From: Nilaparvata lugens | Lineage: Eukaryota > Arthropoda > Insecta > Hemiptera > Delphacidae | NCBI RefSeq assembly: GCF_014356525.2 | Contig: NC_052517.1 | Span: 3,867,493 to 3,931,492 of the forward strand | DNA: 64,000 nucleotides | Reading direction: 5' to 3' | Shown: piece after piece, positions 57,936 to 64,000 of the stretch | Numbering within the stretch: the first letter of the stretch is position 1 | Layout: each line of letters opens with the position of its first letter | Notes under the pieces: model-generated | What the model was told of the DNA's origin: nothing | Databases searched by the model: none | What the model saw: only the letters and a program-made list of their open reading frames with translations | Program-made: the position numbers and the translations under genes

Positions 57936-58150
57936 GTGAGTTTTGGATTTTGTCTTTCAATTTTATTTTATTTACAGAAATTACTGAGATATTGCAATTA
58001 TTTAAATGCTAATAAATTAATGATTATTATTAAACGAAAATCCAAATTAAATGCTGTAATTCACCCCGAAGGCTTCTGCTACTGCAAATATTGACTACAG
58101 GGTAAACAGCTAGATGGATATTCGATGAGCGCTACTATTCAAAAATTATT

Positions 58151-58224
58151 TGTCATTCCCGGGAATCGAACCCAGTATCTCCTAATTGCCGGTCAGGAAT
58201 GCTTACCCTTACACCAAACTGACA
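58151..58224 (-). tRNA. tRNA-like sequence, minus-strand arm
   Basis: Reverse complement of the copy at 58488-58560 with small changes near its 3' end (gaatgaca instead of ggctgaca), which weaken the acceptor stem. Probably not functional. Confidence 0.3.
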
Positions 58225-58487
58225 ATCTCTGGATAGCAGCGCACATTTTATACGAAGCCATAGCGGCCAGCCAGTCTAAAGGTGGAAATTATTGAGATAT
58301 TGCAATTATTCAAATGCTAATGAATTAATGATTATTATTAAACGAAAATCCAAATTAAATGCTGTAATTCACCCCGAAGGCTTCTGCTACTGCAAATATT
58401 GACTACAGGGTAAACAGCTAGATGGAAATTCTGTAGACTGGCTGGCCACTATGGCTTCGTATAAAATGAGCGCTGCTATCCAGAGAT

Positions 58488-58560
58488 TGTCAGTTTGGTG
58501 TAAGGGTAAGCATTCCTGACCGGCAATTAGGAGGTACTGGGTTCGATTCCCGGGCTGACA
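58488..58560 (+). tRNA. tRNA-like sequence (pol III head; Ala-GGC-like)
   Basis: A 7-bp acceptor stem pairs TGTCAGT with GCTGACA. The A box tggtgtaaggg and B box ggttcgattcc match consensus. The T arm CTGGG-TTCGATT-CCCGG is complete. The anticodon arm CCTGA-CCGGCAA-TTAGG would give GGC but has C instead of U at position 33. It is more likely a SINE-type tRNA-derived module or tRNA relic than an active tRNA gene. Confidence 0.4.
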
Positions 58561-58844
58561 AATAATTTTTGAATAGTAGCGCTCATAGAATTTCCATCTA
58601 GCTGTTTACACTGTTGTCAATATTTGCAGTAGCAGAAGTCTTCGGGGTGATTTACAGCATTTAATTTGGATTTTCGTTTATTAATAAATTTATTAATAAA
58701 TTTATGAATATATGATAATACAAGTATTCAATTACAAGCTACAGATTTCAAAATCAGTAGATTACAATAGGTTTTCACTGTTATGATTCTTCATAGTCCA
58801 CAAACAATTCTGGAACAGAGCAGATCTAGAGAAGGATAAAAACA

Positions 58845-59110
58845 TAGAGAAAAGATAGCATAGGAAGATATGCCTTGGTTTGTAGAATTCATTCAGTTTG
58901 CAAGTTTTGTATCACATTATGGCGTCGTGTATCAAATTTAGATGATACTGTATCATATTGTGTTGATGCTGTATCATTTATGGTGATATGCCATGGTATA
59001 GGACCGTTATGTTGCAAATGTGAGTGTTAACTGAAGCCGATAGTCCTAGTAGTTGTTTTTGGTGAAGCTATGTGACGCTGGTAGTCTCTCATACTGTGCC
59101 CTTCTTACAC
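58845..59110. mobile_element. Fragment of the satellite/MITE family
   Basis: It starts catagagaaaagatagcat, carries gatactgtatcatattgtgt, and ends in a partial 150-bp unit (gtgacgctggtagtctctca) that runs straight into the hairpin below. Confidence 0.7.
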
Positions 59111-59113
59111 TCT

Positions 59114-59270
59114 TAGGCGACTGAGGTGGAGAAGAGACTGGACTCTAGTGGAGAGCATGTGTTTCCAAATGGTGACGTCGCGGAGACTAGAATCGACTGG
59201 TCTGAGTGTCACCATTTGGAAACACATGCTCTCCACTAGAGTCCAGTCTCTTCTCCACCTGAGTCGCCTA
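59114..59270. repeat. Hairpin with 63-bp arms (one mismatch) and 31-nt loop
   Basis: taggcgact...atggtgac (59114-59176) is the reverse complement of 59208-59270 except for one base. The same hairpin lies at 15371-15527, and a rearranged copy at 59560-60090 is split by a MITE. Its symmetry lets short frames open on both strands; these are not genes. Confidence 0.9.
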
Positions 59271-59591
59271 AGTGTACTCACACTACCTCGACTCAAATCG
59301 TACGACTCCATTCTCTCGACCTTACGACTTTCTTGCTCATTGATGCTACTCCATTTCTAAACTTACTTTATTAAAAATATAATATCAAATTTGCACCACT
59401 TAGCATGTAACAAATTTTATAGTGATTGAATATATTGTCTTATCTAAAATGATAAAACATCACTTTCATAGAACATAACCTCACTTCCATTGAATATGCA
59501 CGGTACTACGCAATTCAAGTCGAGGCTCGACCAACATATCGAGTCGACGCTAGTCTCAGTCTCACAGTCGTGACGTCGCGGAGACTAGAAT

Positions 59592-59856
59592 CATAGAGAA
59601 ACAATAGCGTAAGTAGATATCCCATGATATAGGGCGTTTATGTCGCAACTTTTACTGTTATCTCAAGCCGATTACTGTCGATTTTTACTGTTTTGACCGT
59701 GTAAGAGTGTATGAACGGCACAATATGAGGGACTACCAGCGTCATAAAGCTTCACGGGAAAGAACTACGTGGACTATCGGCTTGAGATAACAGTAAAAGT
59801 TGCGATAAAAACGCCCTATACCATGGGATATCTATTCATGCTATTATTTCTCTATG
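59592..59856. mobile_element. Foldback MITE with 7-bp target duplication ctagaat
   Basis: TIRs catagagaaacaatagc and gctattatttctctatg. Direct repeats ctagaat at 59585-59591 and 59857-59863. It is inserted into a copy of the 63-bp hairpin family (agactagaat|c). Confidence 0.9.
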
Positions 59857-60173
59857 CTAGAATCAACTGGTCTCAGTGTCACCATTTGAAAACACATGCT
59901 GCGTCGAGAAGAGACTAGAGTCGCTGTGTCTTCTCGACTTGAGTCGCATAAGGCTCTACTCACACTTAGGCGACTCAGGTGGAGAAGAGACTGGACTCTA
60001 GTGGAGAGCATGTGTTTCCAAATGTTGACACTCTGACCAGTCGATTCTAGTCTCCGTGACGTCACCATTTCAAAGCACATGTGTTTACTGACACTTGAAA
60101 AACTAAAATTTGATAGTTTAGAACTTTAGATTTCATTGTATTATCGTGAAAATGTTATAATTTCATTTTTCAG

Positions 60174-60372
60174 GTTTGTTGAAGCTGGATAATGCATCGT
60201 TTCTAATCGGCAGCCAACAGGGCGCTCTATTCAAACTGACTCTGGTTCAGGATGACAACGGACAGTTGAAATTTATGAACGAGACTGTACAGAACAATTT
60301 CATCAGAAGCCGCTACGGTGTGATGGGATTGGCCGCTTCAAGAAATCGGGACTTTGTAGCTGTTAATCTTTG
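60174..60372 (+). CDS. GTF3C4: GTF3C4 exon 5
   Basis: The acceptor is tcatttttcag at 60173; the first two bases complete Gly. It reads LLKLDNASFLIGSQQGALFK and later YGVMGLAASRNRDFVAVNL, a WD blade ending in the family pattern where the N-terminal propeller closes. The donor CTTTG|gttagt at 60373 leaves TG, which joins exon 6 to make Cys (VNLCVNGPYDH). Satellite DNA begins within about 15 bp of the donor. Confidence 0.88.
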
Positions 60373-60384
60373 GTTAGTAAATAG

Positions 60385-61840
60385 AATTCATTCAAAGTTT
60401 TGAAGCTTTGTATCAATTTATGGTGTTGTGTATCAAGTTGAGATGACACTGTATCATATTGTGTTGATACTGTATCATGTGTGGTGCTACTGTATCATTA
60501 TGTGTTGATATTGCATCTTTTGTGGTGATATGCCTTGGTAAAGGACCGTTATGTTGCAAATGTGACGGTTAACTGAAGCCGATAGTCCTTGTGGTTGTTT
60601 TTGGTGAAGCTATGTGACGCTGGTAGTCTCTCATACTGTGCCCTTCTTACACTCTTACACTCCCAACAACACACTAATAATAGACAGTGTATAGGGTGTC
60701 TATGTTGCAAATGTGAGTGTTAACTGAAGCCGATAGTCCTAGTAGTTGTTTTTGGTGAAGCTATGTGACGCTGGTAGTCTCTCATACTGTGCCCTTCTTA
60801 CACTCTTACACTCCCAACAACACACTAATAATAGACAGTGTATAGGGTGTCTATGTTGCAAATGTGAGTGTTAACTGAAGCCGATAGTCCTAGTAGTTGT
60901 TTTTGGTGAAGCTATGTGACGCTGGTAGTCTCTCATACTGTGCCCTTCTTACACTCTTACACTCCCAACAACACACTAATAATAGACAGTGTATAGGGTG
61001 TCTATGTTGCAAATGTGAGTGTTAACTGAAGCCGATAGTCCTAGTAGTTGTTTTTGGTGAAGCTATGTGACGCTGGTAGTCTCTCATACTGTGCCCTTCT
61101 TACACTCTTACACTCCAACAACACACTAATAATAGACAGTGTATAGGGTGTCTATGTTGCAAATGTGAGTGTTAACTGAAGCCGATAGTCCTAGTAGTTG
61201 TTTTTGGTGAAGCTATGTGACGCTGGTAGTCTCTCATACTGTGCCCTTCTTACACTCTTACACTCCCAACAACACACTAATAATAGACAGTGTATAGGGT
61301 GTCTATGTTGCAAATGTGAGTGTTAACTGAAGCCGATAGTCCTAGTAGTTGTTTTTGGTGAAGCTATGTGACGCTGGTAGTCTCTCATACTGTGCCCTTC
61401 TTACACTCTTACACTCCCAACAACACACTAATAATAGACAGTGTATAGGGTGTCTATGTTGCAAATGTGAGTGTTAACTGAAGCCGATAGTCCTAGTAGT
61501 TGTTTTTGGTGAAGCTATGTGACGCTGGTAGTCTCTCATACTGTGCCCTTCTTACACTCTTACACTCCCAACAACACACTAATAATAGACAGTGTATAGG
61601 GTGTCTATGTTGCAAATGTGAATGTTAACTGAAGCCGATAGTCCTAGTAGTTGTTTTTGGTGAAGCTATGTGACGCTGGTAGTCTCTCATACTGTGCTCT
61701 CTCATACTCTTACACTCCCAACAACAGACCAATAATAGACAATAATCGGCTTGAGTTGACAAAAAATCGGCTCGACATTATTTGGAACATAAAAGGTCTA
61801 TGCCATGGGATATCTACTTATTCTATCTTTTCTCTAAGAC
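60385..61840 (-). repeat. Satellite array, about eight 150-bp units, in a MITE frame
   Basis: Units with gtagtctctcatactgtgcc recur about every 150 bp from 60626 to 61680, in reverse orientation to the 5490 array. The left part has gatactgtatca words. The right end has ccatgggatatctacttatt and ctatcttttctcta, a MITE terminus. Adjacent units are almost identical. Confidence 0.9.
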
Positions 61841-62109
61841 TATATGCACATGATACGTTTTTTTTGTCATTGTCATTCAATTTCATCTGTTTTATATCCA
61901 TGAAATCAAGTCGGTAAATAGCTGATTGTAGAAAAAAATAAACATAGGATTCTCATTACAGGATACTTTACTGTAATAAAATCATATATTGTTTTCTTTA
62001 CAGTCGAGTATGTTTCCTATTTCCGAATTTGGAACAGCAAAACTGGTAAAAAACCGCCTTTTAGTGCTCCAGGTGGAAGTTTCGTCAACTACAATCAAGA
62101 AATTTCTGA

Positions 62110-62750
62110 TTCGATCTTGTAAACTAGTAGTTCTGTGAACAGTAAACCTCGCGCAGTTATAACGACGTTCCAAACCATAAGCACATCTACACTGATACAC
62201 TAACAACTATTTATTTGATCAGATCATGCTTACACAAGATTTAATAATCATATTATAATGCTTTCCGGAATTTAGCGCGAGAAAACCAGGCGCCCATACA
62301 AGCTGTTATAAGTTTTTTGCATCCTATTTAATAGTGCATAAAAATTGCATTCAATGAGGCATGCAATTTATAGTCTACACAGCTGCTAATTTTTCAACAA
62401 GATACATTGAGATATTGAATTGCATGCGTCATGGCATGCAATTTATAGTCAACTCGACAGCTAATTTATGATGAATAATTCTATAGTCTGATTTTCACTC
62501 TAATATTGACGTATGAAGGAGGCTCCTTTTTCCTTTTATATTATCCTTGAAATACAAAATTTCCAAAAACCTTGTATATACGTCGACGCGCAATTTAAAA
62601 AGGAACATACCTGTCAAATTTCATGAAAATCTATTACCGCGTTTCGCCGTAAATGCGCAACATATAAACATTTAAACATTAAGAGAAATGCCAAACCGTC
62701 GACTTGAATCTTAGACCTCACTTCGCTCGGTCAACTAGGTTATGTTTATA
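62110..62750. mobile_element. Dispersed repeats in GTF3C4 intron 5
   Basis: 62123 carries the tagtagttctgtgaacagta terminus. 62460-62735 is a family member of 9900-10250 ending ttagacctcacttcgctcgg. Short frames are incidental. Confidence 0.6.
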
Positions 62751-62849
62751 GAATGTATGTAGTAATGTCAGCACAAGCAGGTAATGTTTTCTGTTTTCAA
62801 TTATTCTTTTCTGGATTATTATGACAAAAATAGTGTAAGTTACTTGGAC

Positions 62850-62950
62850 GTGAATGTCTTTTGCAGTGCTCGAATGGAATTCTAGTCGAGGCTGACGCCT
62901 CGACTAGAAACATCATTCTCGCCTGCAAAAGGGCCTTCCCGTCCTTGTGA
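62850..62950. repeat. Dyad cassette with perfect 12-bp-arm palindrome
   Basis: tctagtcgaggc and gcctcgactaga flank tgac (62881-62908). Outer segments tcttttgcagtgctcgaatg and cattctcgcctgcaaaaggg continue the symmetry. Confidence 0.7.
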
Positions 62951-63140
62951 CTTAAGATACTATTAGGACTACATTTCTGCTATTGCTGATCTCTATTCAT
63001 GGTAACGACTGTTTACAACTAGTAGGAAATAGATGGTGGTACAGGTAGAGTTCTATGTAATTTATATAAATGATCTATGTTCTTCAAATATTTTTAATCA
63101 TATTTATAAAAATTACTCTATATTTCTATTTGTGTTTCAG

Positions 63141-63293
63141 TGTGAACGGACCCTATGATCATTCCAAACTGAAGACATTATCGTCGTTAGTGATCTGTTC
63201 GTTGGAAAATCGAGAAATCGACCTGATGACAATGATAAGTTCGAACAGCTTCGTTAATTTGGACCGTATCTGGGATTGCCTCGAGAATGTCAG
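63141..63293 (+). CDS. GTF3C4: GTF3C4 exon 6; gene continues off the window
   Basis: The acceptor is tttgtgtttcag at 63140. It encodes VNGPYDHSKLKTLSSLVICS and ends SFVNLDRIWDCLENVR, the region that follows the propeller in the family. The donor CAG|gtaaat at 63294 is good and leaves two bases. The C-terminal zinc-binding part of GTF3C4 is not in the window. Confidence 0.85.
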
Positions 63294-63404
63294 GTAAATT
63301 TTTAAACTATAACATCTACATCAAATATTATGTTATGGTTTGGCTTGAGGTTGTTTGTAAGTGCTATCTCAAAATAATGGTCCAAATTTTATTTCTAACT
63401 AGCT

Positions 63405-64000
63405 GGCCCGGCGAACTTCGTACCGCCAAATAGTTTAATGCATCTCATGACAAACTTTAGCTGAGGAGGCGCGATATTATTTATATAGTTAACTAGCCGT
63501 CAGGCTCGCTTTGCTCGCCATATCCGTCTAGCCTGCGGTGACAGATTTTCATGACATTTGACAGGTATGTTCCTTTTTTAATTGCGCGTCGACGTATATA
63601 CAAGGTTTTTGGAAATTTGGCATTTCAAGGATAATATGAAAGGAAAAAGGAGCCTCCTTCATAATCCCAATATTAGAGTAAAAATCAGACTATAGAATTA
63701 TTCATCATAAATCAGCTGACAAGTGATTACACAGATGTGTGGAGAAGCCAGTCTATTGCTGTATTTCCATAAGGTCTATAGTTTCAATCAGGTACTTTTG
63801 GATGAGAATACAGCGTGAGGTCTACTGTTCACAGAACTACTAGTATTTTATTAAGCAATAAATCATATTTTCAATAATTTCATAAAGAATTTACATAATT
63901 AAGATAAAATATTTTGTTATTTAATCATCAATATTCTACATTGTTAAAAGACGATATGGCAACAGAGCAAAGCGTGAAAGAGATAGCGCTATCCGCTTTG
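63405..64000. mobile_element. Repeat fragments to the window edge
   Basis: 63405 (ctagctggcccggcgaactt) and 63494 (ctagccgtcaggctcgcttt) are ends of dispersed repeats. 63540-63840 is a reverse member of the 9900 family ending in ctactgttcacagaactact. 63940-64000 is the left arm of a gaggtccacgttataatggc MITE, cut by the edge. Confidence 0.6.

Larger units (their letters stand above)
57977..58690. mobile_element. ~700-bp palindromic element with two tRNA-like arms
   Basis: The arms pair from aaacgaaaatccaaattaaa (about 58033 and its complement near 58665) through gcttctgctactgcaaatat, gagcgctactattcaaaaat and the tRNA-like segments. The left part also carries a second, direct copy of the first ~100 bp at 58323. 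Confidence 0.75.

Noticed and set aside
58151..58560. Functional tRNA-Ala genes
   Set aside because: C at position 33, location inside a palindromic element and altered acceptor in one copy favour a tRNA-derived repeat; kept only as tRNA-like.

Overview
The window looks like nuclear DNA from an insect, most likely a hemipteran of the planthopper type. This is inferred from GT-AG introns of several kb, an AT-rich background, very dense small inverted-repeat transposons, an RTE-like and a CR1/jockey-like LINE, and two conserved animal genes. No prokaryotic operon, CRISPR array or viral gene is visible. Species assignment is inference.

Three protein-coding genes can be supported, all on the + strand. 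(1) A secreted cysteine-containing protein of unknown function has exons at 9273-9436, 13441-13667 and 19706 onward. Its reading frame ends at a TAG (19851-19853), but the same frame then stays open for another 557 codons of alanine-rich helix and repeats, to 21527. (2) GTF3C4 (TFIIIC90), a WD40 subunit of RNA polymerase III factor TFIIIC, has six coding exons between 31869 and 63293 and runs off the right edge. Exon 4 carries a large acidic and Asn/Pro-rich repeat insertion, and exon 2 seems to lack one G in a homopolymer. (3) ITFG1 (T-cell immunomodulatory protein / LINKIN), a type I membrane protein, lies in a single long exon (about 34989-36821) inside intron 1 of GTF3C4 on the same strand. 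It has no in-frame ATG at its 5' end.

The rest is almost all repeats. 1-9270: a (TTC)n tract, foldback MITEs, a SINE, a 2.6-kb inverted-repeat element and a 150-bp satellite array. 9437-19705 (introns of gene 1): more MITEs, a piggyBac-like element with two nested insertions, a 410-bp near-palindrome and a tandem pair of dyad-symmetry elements. 21600-31850: 3' UTR repeats, mostly featureless AT-rich DNA, and a 5'-truncated RTE LINE with a 17-bp target duplication. 31992-45600 (GTF3C4 intron 1): the ITFG1 gene, two tandem arrays and several foldbacks. 45854-63140: a 21-bp minisatellite, a nearly intact CR1-type LINE, a broken copy of GTF3C4 exon 4, tRNA-like inverted repeats, 63-bp-arm hairpins and another satellite array.

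The most interesting signals are the TAG readthrough candidate, a MITE family with exact 7-bp target duplications whose interior has apparently become the 150-bp satellite, repeated GC-rich dyad cassettes with tandem G.A mismatches, and the sequence problems at the ITFG1 start and in GTF3C4 exon 2.
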